From NCBI GenBank assembly GCA_900239685.1, contig OENT01000168.1, forward strand, positions 112,281-176,280: a stretch of 64,000 bases of DNA, read 5' to 3'. A program made the translations under genes and the position numbers. Within the stretch, counting starts at the first letter, position 1; each line of letters opens with the position of its first letter. The notes beneath the pieces are model-generated. The model was not told the DNA's origin. It did no database searches and worked only from the letters and a program-made list of their open reading frames with translations. Below are positions 1 to 11,623 of this stretch, one piece after another. This stretch comes from Rotaria macrura (Eukaryota > Rotifera > Eurotatoria > Philodinida > Philodinidae).

Positions 1-1307
1 ACAAAATTAGACTGGTGAAAAAGTAATCAACTTTTAAAGGAACTTCCATTACCACAGATGCAAATATACAGAACATCAATAGCAATAGTGATCTTTTTAG
101 ATTCTTACGAAGGAATTTACAAATTCTTGAAGATTTACATCAAAAAGCGAGGAAAAATAGCCGAATATAGTTTGAATCGAACTCTAGCTGTTGGCAATAA
201 AAAAAAGAGTGAAGTCGAATATGTCACCGTGTTAAGTACATGTCATTCAATATGAGCATTTCCGTATATATTGAACAATACAGCTCAAATCCCCGAAAAA
301 AAACAAATTTCGAAATTTTTAATATATTAATTGTAGATATAACTCTAATATGAGATGTAAAAGTGTGTGGCTGAACTTCAAAACATATAATTTTTATAAA
401 AAAATAGCTACTACCTCATTTACAAACAAAAGCGTATGCTGAGTGTGCAACACTTCTGAACACTGGTTAACTTGTAGAAACCATGAGTGAATGTCTATTT
501 CCAACATTTAAAACTTTACAATTGAATGACAGCATAGTCATAGATGTATAATCTAGATTGAAGAAAATGCAAATGAAATATCTAACTATTGCTCACAATA
601 ACATGGTCGAGAAAAGTTAACATTGTGCTCTGAGCTGTCTAAATACTGCATGATTATTCAAAACAAACAGTTATCTAATCAAATGGATCGCATATAATCT
701 ACGCGGTTCATTCGTTCGATAAATGATGGGAAAAACAAAATAATTACCCATAGTTCTATTATATCATACTGAGATCCTTTCTTTCTATCCGGCCATAAGT
801 CTATCTGTGGATGTTTAAATAAGAGCATATTCATAAGGTTTTCTTCAAAAAATATCAGTCTTAATACATTCGTAACCTGACCATAATAAATCTACAATAG
901 TCATTAGTATAGTATCATAGGAAGGGATCAACTGCAGTATAGTTTTGTTTGTTGATTAGAAACGGTCTCTTTTTTGAAAAAAGGAGTATAAGAATTTAAA
1001 TTTAACACAGAAGTTAAAGGTTCTATGTAAGAAGATGATTCGATTCAGTTGTTTGAGTTAATCATGTTTTGTTGCATGAAAAAATATAGATCGGTATCTG
1101 ATTTGTTGTTTTCTAGTCTGTTCTATTGTTTCTAGATCACTCTGCAAAGATTATGTCTAAAATTTCTAATGAGATTAAGACATGCATTTTCTTTTCTCTT
1201 TCGATTATTTCCAATGGTGGCTGGATCTGTCTAAGAGCTTGTGTAAACTTTGTGAAGACTTCAAAAGTCCAAGAATATACACTTGCTTATTTATGTATTG
1301 ATATCTA
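1..1307. other. AT-rich stretch without a recognisable gene
   Basis: I see no convincing coding exon, RNA gene or repeat here. The short open frames carry no recognisable motif and have no splice context supporting them. Confidence 0.5.
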
Positions 1308-1739
1308 TTATACCTTCAATTCGATATAATGAAGTTCAATGATTTCGGAGAACATATCTGTATTAAATTGGTTGTTTGACCTTGCTGGTCTGCAGATACT
1401 ACCTAACACTACAATACTAGTATAACGAAATCTTTCTTTGAGAAAATGATTTAAGAAAGAAACTGCATCAGTATGTTTTAACTTACAAATTTCAAAGGGA
1501 TGTTCATACACGTCGACAATGAAAGATATTAACCACTCTGAATTACAGCGAATGCGAAATAATATTAAAGAATAACTATCTTTAGAATTTTGAAGTGAAT
1601 CTTCATCTCCTAGATATGCCTGTGCGAATATAATTCTATATCTGTTCAATTCAACACTGTCTAGATCTTCTGTGATAAAACAACTATCTATGATTAGTTT
1701 ACATAGATACCCGTTGATATTCTTGGAGATTGGTGGCGT
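1308..1739 (-). CDS. Possible terminal exon of an unrecognised protein
   Basis: On the minus strand an open frame runs without a stop from a plausible splice acceptor (AG at 1741-1740) to a stop at 1308, giving 143 residues. It starts T-P-P-I-S-K-N and holds segments such as SFIVDVYEHPFEICKL. It has no ATG near its start, so if it is real it is a last exon; I found no convincing upstream exon. I do not recognise the family. It could also be a decayed gene fragment or chance, although 432 nt without a stop in DNA this AT-rich is notable. A short inverted repeat (tgctaaca/tgttagca, 1743-1765) lies just upstream of the acceptor. Confidence 0.3.
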   Translation of the reverse strand, partial: TPPISKNINGYLCKLIIDSCFITEDLDSVELNRYRIIFAQAYLGDEDSLQNSKDSYSLILFRIRCNSEWLISFIVDVYEHPFEICKLKHTDAVSFLNHFLKERFRYTSIVVLGSICRPARSNNQFNTDMFSEIIELHYIELKV

Positions 1740-2512
1740 CTATGCTAACATTTATAGTGTTAGCATTGTTGATTTATGAAATCATTTCAAAGAATAACTC
1801 ATCATACTATGATTCAAATTATAATAGGATTATTCATAATTGTGTAAAAGAAAATATAAATTTTTACACTGCAAAAAGAAGTATGTAGTTTTATTGCACT
1901 ACGATGCAGATGCGCAAAATATTGATATACATGTAGTTATAGACACATCAGTTTACTGAATGGATGATTGTATGATATTTCCTCGTTGAAATCAGAAGTG
2001 GAGTAGAAAGACTAACGATACACAATAAAAATGTAGAGCTTAAACTTCCCAAAAACAAATCGACCATACAATTCGATAAAGCGGAGCCGAGAGTATGCTA
2101 TACGAAACATGACAAGATATGTCATCAAACAAAATTTTAATTCGTATGAATCATGATACTTATGTGCCTAAGGGAGATATTCATAAAACATGATGAGGAA
2201 TAAGTGTTCACATAAGAGAAACTAATTAGTTGTTGATGTGTCCTTAAAGATTATGCACATTTTTCAATAACAATGATATCGTAGTCGGCGTAAACATAAG
2301 ATTGAAATATAAAACAGATAAGAGTAAATAATAGTACGTATCCATTTCATTACAACGTTCATATATGTATCGATCATCAAGAATGGTTTCTTTGTCAAGA
2401 AAAGCCGTGATATCTCAATGAGATTGATCATATCTTTTCATAAGTTTCTTCTGTGTAAGTATGCAGCATTCCTGTTATCAAGACATAGTGCTCAATTCTC
2501 TTTGTAGCTCTC
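1740..2512. other. Intergenic, nothing recognised
   Basis: No supported gene. This contains the region beyond the 3' end of the ADP-ribosyltransferase gene. Confidence 0.5.
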
Positions 2513-4143
2513 TCATTTCAACAGAATAGATTTTCTTTTGCTGAACTTACCAAAATTTTTCTTTGATTGACTTGTGCTGAGAGGTCGAGTCGGTTGAATT
2601 TTGCTGGAAGACAGAGTTAGGTGAGTTTTGCTAGAAGATGAAGTTAGTTGGCTTTGTTGTTTTAGTTCAAGAGCTTTACGGTGCCATTCCATACTCTTGT
2701 CAAAGTGACCAGCATGTGATGCGAGCGTACCAAGATCGTCATATAAATCCACACATAAAGGATCACTAGGTGTAAGTTCCTCCAACAAACGAATGAAGTA
2801 TTGTTCAGCAAGATCAAATTTTCCCATTTTCCATAACAATTTTCCAAATGTTTGTAGATTAGTTTTTTCACTCACAAATTTCTCTTTCATATACACAAGA
2901 ACTTGTTTTAAATCATATTCATCATCATTGCATAATGTCATTTGAATAATCCATACTTCCCCATTCTTACTGCGATTTACGCAGTTCAATCGGAAAATAG
3001 AACCAAGCATAAATAGAACTTCAGCTTCATCTTTATATTCACTATATGCACTAACATCAGCAAATGGTTTCGTTATTGCCATTTTAGGATTGGCATCGAT
3101 TTCAAATAATACAGCTGCTAGATTTTGGGAACTATCAGGAATCTCGAGAAATGAAAGAGCTTGTTTTTTATCAATGCTTGTGGAGAAAAACGAATTGACG
3201 GATATGAATTGACCAAGATTCTTTTTCAAAGTTTCTAATTCATCACTTGATATCATTTGACTTCGATAAACTTTAAGAGAAGTCTTAGATTGATATTTTT
3301 TCAATTGATTTTGAATGTCGAAGATATATCGACGAAACAAAAACATTGTATGAATATCTGCTGGAGTACGTAGAGCAGCATTAAGCGTCTTATAAAAGAA
3401 TGATTCTTTTGTATACCACGATAAAGCATTCTTAGACGAATAATCTTCTCGAAATTCTAGAATATTACTCAATTCAACACTATTACCTTGATACTGTTTT
3501 TTACAGTGATTCATAAGTTCTTTTCTATCTGCTTTAGTATATGGAATTCGAAGAAGACAATCAACCAAGACTTGTGAAAAAACAAATTCTCCATTTAAGC
3601 CTGTTGTTGAGTTACCTGCACCACCACTTGTTGAAAAAATATTGATTGACAGTGGTTCTTCGACTATCTTTTGTATTCTGTGATCACCTTTAACTCTTAA
3701 AATGAGTTCATCAAGTTCAACAACAACTGCTTTGATCTACGAACAAGTAAAAATTTATCAAATGAAATAGAAATTGAAAAATATATTATTACTTTTGAAT
3801 ATTTGCGAGCCCATTTCTCGTTAGCTTCTTTGTCCATGCAATATACATAAATAGATATAACTTGTCGTAAATGGTGAATCGAAGGAACTATTTCGCGTCC
3901 CAATCGACCACTAACAATCATGACTATGCGTTCTTTTTGCGACCGTTCATGAACATAATCTTGGCATTGTGAGACATCTAGAAACTTCTTTAGACGATTG
4001 ATGATCGAACGTAGCTTTTGCTCAGTATCACGACCATCTTTGCCACTTGAGTTGGCATCAAGCCAAACAAGGCAGAAAATTTCAAGAGCCATGTCGTCTG
4101 TATTTGTATGATACCCATCGGTGGATGTATGCGCAGTGGCCAT
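2513..4143 (-). CDS. Mono-ADP-ribosyltransferase (R-S-E class) with C-terminal TPRs
   Basis: Two exons, 4143-3793 and 3736-2513, with a 56-nt phase-0 GT-AG intron, encode about 524 residues. The N-terminal part (about 1-145) is the unnamed domain common in bdelloid ART proteins, with a stretch reading VMIVSGRLGREIVPSIHHL. The ART domain follows (about 170-375). It shows the three landmarks of the R-S-E class: Arg in VYRSQ (about residue 275), the Ser-Thr-Ser motif in SFFSTS (about 302-304), and the E-x-E motif in DEAEVLF (Glu 354 and Glu 356), as expected for transfer of ADP-ribose from NAD to arginine. Two TPRs of kinesin-light-chain type lie at about 407-478, ending in WHRKALELKQ, followed by a Ser/Thr-rich tail ending in basic residues. 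There is no signal peptide or GPI signal, so an intracellular enzyme is likely. TPRs probably bind a partner or substrate. All expected catalytic residues are present. The substrate is unknown. Confidence 0.9.
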
Positions 4144-7100
4144 GATAATAAAGATAAAGAGTCGTATAATTCTTTTTCAGTCTCGTCTAATAGATTTATT
4201 TCTGCAATGAATTTTAGCCTTTCTGTCTAACATTTGTATTCAATATCGGCATGACAAAGCGTTATGGAATTTCAGTCTTTGAGATTGTAGTCTTTGTAAC
4301 TGCTTTGCAATATAAGCAAACTTTCGAAAATTTTTATCAGAAGTAGAGCTTGTTTAGATCTATCACCAGTAAAAATCTCATCTATTTCTCTTCAACTGCA
4401 GCAGAATTATCTCAAAAATAGTAACGGTTACGGAATTTAAAAAAACTGTTATCTGTTTTAGAGTAACCAAGAGTAAATCATTTTTATACGAAAGAGCGAA
4501 GAATTCAAATGAATGCTGCATTCAAAAATTTTTCAGCTGCTAACAACCCATCAGAATATCAGGTCGCTTCTGGTCCACTTTTCCTTCATCAAATAAAAAA
4601 GCTTAAAATATCACTCGTTACGGAATTTCATATCTTCTTTAATTTATGCAGAGGAAGGTTTCATAACTTACCATTTCAAACTATGAAGGTATAACTGGTC
4701 TTTTTTTCTTATACATGAGTACCATAAAAACTGACTTATCTTTCCAGTATATTTGTTTTATTCTTACGATAAAATCTTATAAAAACCCTCCGACTATTTG
4801 TTAGACAAAAGTGAAATGTAAAAACGTAAAAGAACTATACGTTTTGGATAAAATTCGTCGTCAGAATTTTATTTTAGCACGTTTGGGAAGAAAAATCGGG
4901 GTTTATATCACTCCTCTCGTAGTTTACAACAAGTTTGATAATCTATTGATAGCACACTTCTGATTTTCGGAACGTTCTCTATCGCTTTCCAACTTTAAAG
5001 CTTCCCAGACGCGATCGCTGATCCTTGACCGTGCCCATATCACTTTCGAGATAATGCATCCAATAATAAAAGAACATGATGTTCACATCTCTATCGAATA
5101 GTATAAGTCCTGTCTGACTCTCAGAGAGTGTTAACTTTGGATTCAAGTTATTTATTGTGCGCTTTTTTTCCTTTTCATCCTCGATTTTATTCAGTATGAA
5201 GCATTATCTAAGTATTTATATTTGTCAACGTCTGATTGGCCACTTAACATCGGGTCAGAGTCCCGGATTCTTAAGAATTTCAGATGATATCTGATTGTTG
5301 GAACCAACAATCAGTTCGTATTATCGGGTTCCGATCCTTTTTGAACGAAGAGACTTTACATGACTGAAATCGACGTATGTTATATGTCTTCATCTTCCTT
5401 ACATCTGTAACTAAATCCTTGTGTGCGATACACACTAGTACGTATATTTCTCTATTCGGAAACAAAAGTATCAGAACTTTGAGTCTTACAGTGCGAAGTT
5501 ACTGCTGCCTGTGGATTTTGTTTTGTTAATGATTTCATTGAATTCCCTCAACCTATGCTTTTGGAACCTGGCATTAGTAAAGAGTGCAGGAGAAAATAGA
5601 GAGATAGACCAATAATATTAATTGTTAACAATATCTTAGAGTCGAAATCAATGAAGATAACAGAAATTATGTAAGATAATTGCGCAATACGAAATAGTGA
5701 AACACAATGGAGGGGCAGTCTACACTAATTAAAATCAGATTTCTTCAATATTCACAGCAGTCTAGCATTGAATATGGAGCATTCAAAGTTGTTTCTTTTT
5801 GCAATCTTCTTAGTCGTTTACTTACCACAATAGAAAACTGTTTCAAGTTAAAACGATTGAAATATTACCGATTCTGTAGTTTTTGAAGGAATTTTTTCGC
5901 GATTTGCGCCTCTCGCATAAAAAATACGATTCCTTTTTGGTTTGCGTCCTGTTTTTCACTTTTTAAAATTCTTTTGGAATATTTATTCTATTCAGAATGA
6001 CTTCTCATAGCAACAGTAAACATTGGCCGACAGACTGGATGAAGATTGATCGTAGAAAAGAAAAATAAAGCATGCTTGATCGATGGCATTGATGCAAAAT
6101 GCTTAGTAATGAAACACTTCAATCAATTTCTACCTAGTTCTCGGTAGTAAAAAGAACACTAACGTACTCGTGAACATGTTTGAATCTAATTTAATTTTTA
6201 GATTCATAGAACTTGTATTTAGGTAGCGAACTATCTGCTCATATAACACTAATAATCCATGGAAAATTCGAAACTCAAAATCAGTACCGTCGATGTTTTT
6301 GTGAAGTACGTGCAAAGTTCACACCCATTCCTGATCATTGTCTTGAGATTATTTGGCGCATATTCATTGTTTCAAACGATATTTCATTGAATAGATGATA
6401 AAAGCATTATTGGTTTCATATCAGTGTTCACATACTACGATCAATTAGATTTGATTATGATTAATCATCATATTGTTATCTATTTTCTCCAAATCCAATG
6501 CTTCGAAAAAAATAGAGAACTTATGAGTGTTAGCATTCTCATAAAATAGCTTGAAAAACTATTTGATTGTTTTTCAAAATATCCTATAAATGAATATTGG
6601 TGAATATTGTTCCGATCGATCAGATACCATCGAACTACATAGTTGAAATCTTTACGTACTTGATTAGCATTGAGAATTCATCTGATATTTCTGTACGCTT
6701 TTCATTCAATAAATATTCTTCTCCTTTCGATTTCATGTTAACATTTTTATCATCTATATTCATTGAAATCAGAGTTTATGATATCAGTTCTCTGTTTCAC
6801 TGAACCGAAGCCTATTAAATATTTGTGTTCAATGTTTCCCGAAAATCGAACCGATGTAAAATTTCCGCATGGGGCGACTCTAACAAAATAGATAAATTAT
6901 GTAAGTTGTAGACATTTATTCTGAATAAAATCTATCCAAATAAATTTTACGATAAAACAAGTAGAATATTAATTAAAAATTAACAAATACAGACTAAATT
7001 AAATAATATCGTATTTTTTGTCGCATAATGTCAAAATAGAATGAAAGTAATAGTAATCATAAATAATTTGTCTGAAGAGTCTCTCTTTAATGTTTGAATG

Positions 7101-7456
7101 TATGTAATTGCACCATCCCTATACTCTTCTCAAGCGAAAAAATGATTCAAGAATTAGTTAAGTCCTTTCAGAATCAATTCCGTAACGGAACGATATAATA
7201 CACATCGTAGAACAGTTATCAATTATTCTTCATTAATACCAGTTTAGATGAATTCTTTTAGATGCCATCTTTAATCATAATCGAACGAGTATGTAAAATT
7301 TCTCTGTTACTGATTTGAGTAGCTTTCATGGCAAACAAGATTTTTGCAACAATTTCATAATACTTGTGTGGTATCAATACAACGATGGAAAACTAAACAA
7401 AGTCAATGAGAAAACCAACATGATATTTATTATTCAGAAATAAATAAATCAACTCC
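4144..7456. other. Gene-poor stretch
   Basis: Divergent upstream flank of the ART gene followed by AT-rich sequence. Open frames are short (about 60 codons), overlap on both strands and show no motif. I see nothing supportable. Confidence 0.5.
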
Positions 7457-7760
7457 TTAAATAGTTATTCCATATCTTGCATTCTTTTTGTACATATTGG
7501 TTGGGGATGCATAGAACATTATATTCACACCCACGCCCTCATCATTCTTGTTTAGCTCGATAATTTCAAAAGGTTCTTTCACGATTTCATTCAACAACAT
7601 AAAATAATGTGAGTGATGAATTGGCTCAACAAATGATTCAATGAAATATGCTCTTGGCAGCTATTCCGTCTAAACCTGAAGTTGACTCTTCATGTTCTGT
7701 TCGACGAATTCTCAAAATCCATGTAACGCTGAGCTGAGCTAACACGACCACCTTTACCAT
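7457..7760 (-). pseudogene. Possible small gene or gene fragment with one frame break
   Basis: An ATG at 7760 opens a frame beginning MVKVVVLAQ that runs about 39 codons. From about 7660 a second frame continues to a stop at 7457 for 67 codons, with segments EPIHHSHYFMLLNEIV and IIELNKNDEG. The second frame starts right after an AG, but the only GT before it would leave a 15-nt gap, too short for an intron. The two halves are therefore either joined by a small frameshift (a decayed gene) or separate pieces. No family recognised. Confidence 0.25.
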
Positions 7761-9183
7761 ACTAGCAAAAAAATTGCCAAGAAGACGATGGATTTTTTTT
7801 GACTCATGTCATTTTCATAACTTATTATTAAGAGTGGAACTACTATTAATAACGTATAAAAGAGTTCATTGTTATGAGAGATCAAAACAATAGTTTAAAA
7901 AGCGATTACACAATCGTTCATATAAACAAAAAATTGAAATGTAAAAAAGAGGCAGTATCTTTTAAGAGATAGTTTATCTTTGATAGTTGTTGAGTTAGAT
8001 GGAAAAAAAGAATGTTCATAGTTAGCGGAATATATAATAAAGCGAATCACTTCTCCGATCTATGTGTCAACACCTACTAGATGCGAACGACAAGAATTCA
8101 TACTTTTGTATCCGTAGTCGTTGTAGTGTCTAACTTAATTAAATATGGACTTCTTGAAATCTACTAGGATTCGTCAAGTTGTGGTTAGTGATGGACTAAG
8201 TGTACATCGTCATCGTTGTTCATTGTGATCCGGACTACTCGATTCTTGCATTTCCTTTATCTCTTATGAACTGTAAAAATTTTCAATTTTCTTGTAATTC
8301 CTGTGTCATGAATGAATTCTTTTCATCACGTACGGCAATGAATGTTTTAAGCTCGAACCAAGGCTTCCCTTCGGTTCACTCAGTCCTTGTTAACAAGTGA
8401 TTCTATGTTACTAATCAATCATATTAGCGTGGCTTATTTCGAACATGTATCCTTCCTTACGGAATTGAAAAAATTTCGCTCTGGTGGTTTTTGGCCAACT
8501 GCCATACGGGTGTTCCTCGTAAAAATAATCTAAACTTTTCAAGAGTATATTGGATATTTTGTTTTATTGAATCAACAAAACGTATACGGAAAGTTAAAAA
8601 AGGTTCCCAGTCGCCAATAGTAGCTAGCATCTATGAAAACAATGTCCACTTAATAATCCTCATGGTGTCGAAGAACCGGGTGCCAGCAGCAGCTTCGTTA
8701 TTTGTTATGCAATCCTAATATTTCACAGAAGACAGTATTAGGACACTTAGAGTTTATCACGAATTCTACTCTACTTTTCAACTTCTATCAACTTTGAGTT
8801 TCAAAATTTTCTGATCAGTTTTCAAATACACATGTTGCAAAGTATATGCAGAAATTTTTCATTTTTGAACAATAAAAAAGTTGAGTTTTCTCAAAATAAA
8901 CGAATGAACCGTAGTTCTATCTACTTCCATGAGATTCAGAAGATGATGATCATGGTCTCAATCAATATCATCACTTTAACATTCGACAAAGATTGGAATA
9001 TATGTGTCACTCTAATCTGAGATAATACTTGATAGAATGAACATAATGAAATAAGCATAACTTCAATATATTTATATATGTAGAATGATTATAATAATCG
9101 TTTTCTTTTATTTATCATTCAAAGAAAAACAAAAACAAACGCTAATTCATGTTAGTTCCATAGAATATCATACGTTCTTTTTC
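7761..9183. other. Intergenic, downstream of DAD1
   Basis: No supported gene. The open frames near 8200-8720 and 8832-9020 are short, motif-free and lack splice or start context. Confidence 0.45.
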
Positions 9184-9596
9184 TTAACCGATGAAATTCA
9201 TAACGACTAAATGTAAAATAATATGCGCAAAAACGAAATCAGCAAAAGCACGTTCAGGTGTAACATTAAATGTTGATTGATTTGCCTTATTTAATTGAAT
9301 GCGTAAACTTGCTAGAAACGATAAATGGATACAAATAAAAAATTGTCATGTTCAACAAGACAGAAAAATAACGTCTTACCAGCTAAAATAAAACTGCCAA
9401 CTGTTGAAATGAAACCCGAAAGAAATGAATTGAATGGAAATGTTCCAACAAGAAGACAATATATGAATTGTATAATACCCGTTAATAAAACATAGATTAA
9501 ATATGCATCAATTAATTTTAATTTTTTCGGCGTACTTATTTGATATTCATCATTAAGTTTACGTAATATTCCAACGACTTGTCCTAATTGACTCAT
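9184..9596 (-). CDS. DAD1: DAD1, oligosaccharyltransferase subunit (OST2)
   Basis: Two exons, 9596-9380 and 9311-9184, joined in phase 1 across a 68-nt intron, encode 114 residues (vertebrate DAD1 is 113). The match is residue-by-residue: the N-terminal [19 protein letters not shown] helix, the hallmark [12 protein letters not shown] loop followed by VGSFILA, then [14 protein letters not shown] and the C-terminal [13 protein letters not shown]1 is a small three-helix ER membrane subunit of the oligosaccharyltransferase that N-glycosylates nascent proteins, and its loss triggers apoptosis in mammalian cells. It is the last gene of a tight minus-strand tandem: SEC13 ends 171 bp upstream. A pyrimidine-rich acceptor lies 33 nt before the ATG. 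Nothing is missing. Confidence 0.97.
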
Positions 9597-9650
9597 TTAT
9601 TTTTCTTAACTAGCTAGCTAGATACAAATCTAAAAACTAAACAAACCAAA
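9597..9650 (-). promoter_or_regulatory. Candidate (trans-)splice acceptor and 5' leader of DAD1
   Basis: Reading the minus strand, a T-rich tract with TTTGTTTAGTTTTTAG ends at 9630, 33 nt before the DAD1 ATG. A second strong acceptor (TTTTGTTCTTTTAG) lies further upstream, at about 9713. No donor or upstream exon is evident in the 171-bp gap after SEC13. This fits a spliced-leader addition site, although a non-coding 5' exon cannot be excluded. Confidence 0.4.
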
Positions 9651-9767
9651 GAAACATGAAATTTAATTTTCCGTAAGTCTTGTTTTTTTTTATCTCTGCA
9701 CATAAATTTTAGCTAAAAGAACAAAATAACAATTGGAGATTAAACATATAGATATGTTGTCTTTTAT

Positions 9768-11539
9768 TTAAGAAGCCATTAATGGTATATTTCCTGTTTC
9801 GCCAGCTGCACTTTCCATAGTAGTATTAATCGATGGTGATTCTGCATTTGTTGTTGATGTATGTGGTGTTGTTAAACATTGATATTTACCATCAAGACCA
9901 AGTTTCCACAAACTAACTTTGTCGGCTGCAGCAACGGCAAGTATGTCACCTGTTAATGACCAACTAACACTCCATACATCATTCAATTGTGAATCAATTG
10001 GTGTACATTCCCAATTTGTCGATGAGCGCGTATCACGTGTAAAAACATACACATGACCATCCTTCATAAAATTTAACAAAAGAAACTCATTTAAAAACTT
10101 TTTTTTCAAATGCAATTATTACTTGTGAACAACTGGCAATTTTATCTTTATGAAAATTAAATGTTGGTGCCCATGCAACATCTCGTACCCAATCATTATG
10201 TTGTTCAAGATGAGTTTCTTCTACCCAGCCATCATCTTGTTCTCTAGATCAAATTTTTGAAAAAAAGCAATATATATGCATACTTTCGGTTTACTGTTGT
10301 TTTAAATAAATATTTTTTTACTTCCATATACGAATGAAATAATCACATCCACCTGAAACAAAACGTTTGACAGGTTCACCTGTTGTTCCTTGTGCACCTG
10401 TATCGTCACTTGTCTGTGGTAATACAGCTGGTGCCCAACTAAGTGCATTCACACCAGGCTAAAATGTAAATTTTAGGATAGACGATATATGATTTCGAAA
10501 GAATGATTTCCTACAGGATGACAATCAGGAATTTTCTTAGTAGTCCATCGACCGTCACCTACATAGAGGATTGAATTTTAAAAATTGATAAAAAGAATTT
10601 TAATTTATACCAGTAGAACTTATAATTGAAATCGAACCATCTGAACTTCCACATGCCAGCATAAGACCATATTCATATGGAGCCCAAGAAACCGTATTAA
10701 CTAAACATATCGTTAAGATAACAAATAAATATAGTTACTTTCTCATTGTTACGCCTAGCTCAGTCTTTAAAAGATAGAATTCAACAAATCGTTTGCTCAG
10801 AGTATCAACTCTCGGCTGGAATGTCCTACAGAAAGTTTTGGTCTTTTCAACTACAAAAACTATTTGACACGATACACTAAACGAATGCGTCTATTGATGA
10901 AGTTACTATATCTATGTTCGATTACTGTACAATAGTTTTAAAAATGAATCATTCTCAAGCTAATACGACAGAAGCAAACACCTCCGATTTCAAAAGATGA
11001 ATATATTTACCAGACGAAGTATGTCGATCATATTCATATATAGATGTATATTGTGTACCACCAGTCGTACCCGTTGGAGATGGTAGTCCAGTTGATGGTG
11101 TCTCTTTCCATATTAATACTTTCCTATCGTATGAACAAGATGCAAGTAAACTTCCGAATGTTGGATGTGACCAGGATAGTTGCCAAACAGGACCATCATG
11201 TCTATGATTCATAATCTATTTATTATTGCTACGATTATTTTTCATAGATTACCCTTTTAATTCAGCTATAAGACGTTGTTGATTGTTAGATACATCGAAT
11301 ATTTTTATACTCTTATCCGATGAACATGTTGCTAAACGAATGCCATAATAATCTAATTGAGCATCGTGCTAAAGTAGTCAAATAAATACTAAATGTTTGT
11401 TTTAAATAGTACAGAAAACATAACATACAATCAATTCTTCATGACCAGTATCTATTGCATTGATTTGAGTCTATAATTAAAAAAGAAGCTGTTCCTTGAT
11501 TAATAAATGTAGTTCATGGAATTCTTTTTGCTTTACCAT
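9768..11539 (-). CDS. SEC13: SEC13, COPII coat and nuclear-pore WD40 protein
   Basis: Nine exons give 345 residues (human 322): 11539-11537, 11470-11429, 11368-11253, 11201-11011, 10700-10611, 10558-10515, 10458-10322, 10243-10123 and 10061-9768; all phases agree. The protein is a six-bladed WD40 propeller: [20 protein letters not shown] (blade 1), [14 protein letters not shown] with [12 protein letters not shown] (blade 2), [20 protein letters not shown] (blade 3), [10 protein letters not shown] (blade 4), [11 protein letters not shown] (blade 5) and [17 protein letters not shown] (blade 6). SEC13 pairs with SEC31 in the outer COPII cage for ER export and is also part of the Nup107/Y nuclear pore complex. 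The first coding exon appears to be the ATG alone. The gene starts 84 bp after the SLC35B4 stop. The C-terminal tail is Thr/Ser-rich and slightly longer than in vertebrates. Confidence 0.96.
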
Positions 11540-11590
11540 ATCGTTTGATTTAAATTATAATATCAAATCTAGAATGAACAAAAAGATGTC
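11540..11590 (-). promoter_or_regulatory. Candidate (trans-)splice acceptor and 5' leader of SEC13
   Basis: On the minus strand the sequence CTTTTTGTTCATTCTAG ends at 11569, leaving a 29-nt leader before the ATG. The whole gap to the SLC35B4 stop is 84 bp, and I see no AATAAA in it. That is too little room for an independent promoter plus an upstream exon, so spliced-leader addition in a polycistronic unit is the simplest reading. Confidence 0.45.
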
Positions 11591-11623
11591 GTAATTATCT
11601 TTTTTTTCCTTCATTGTATTTCT

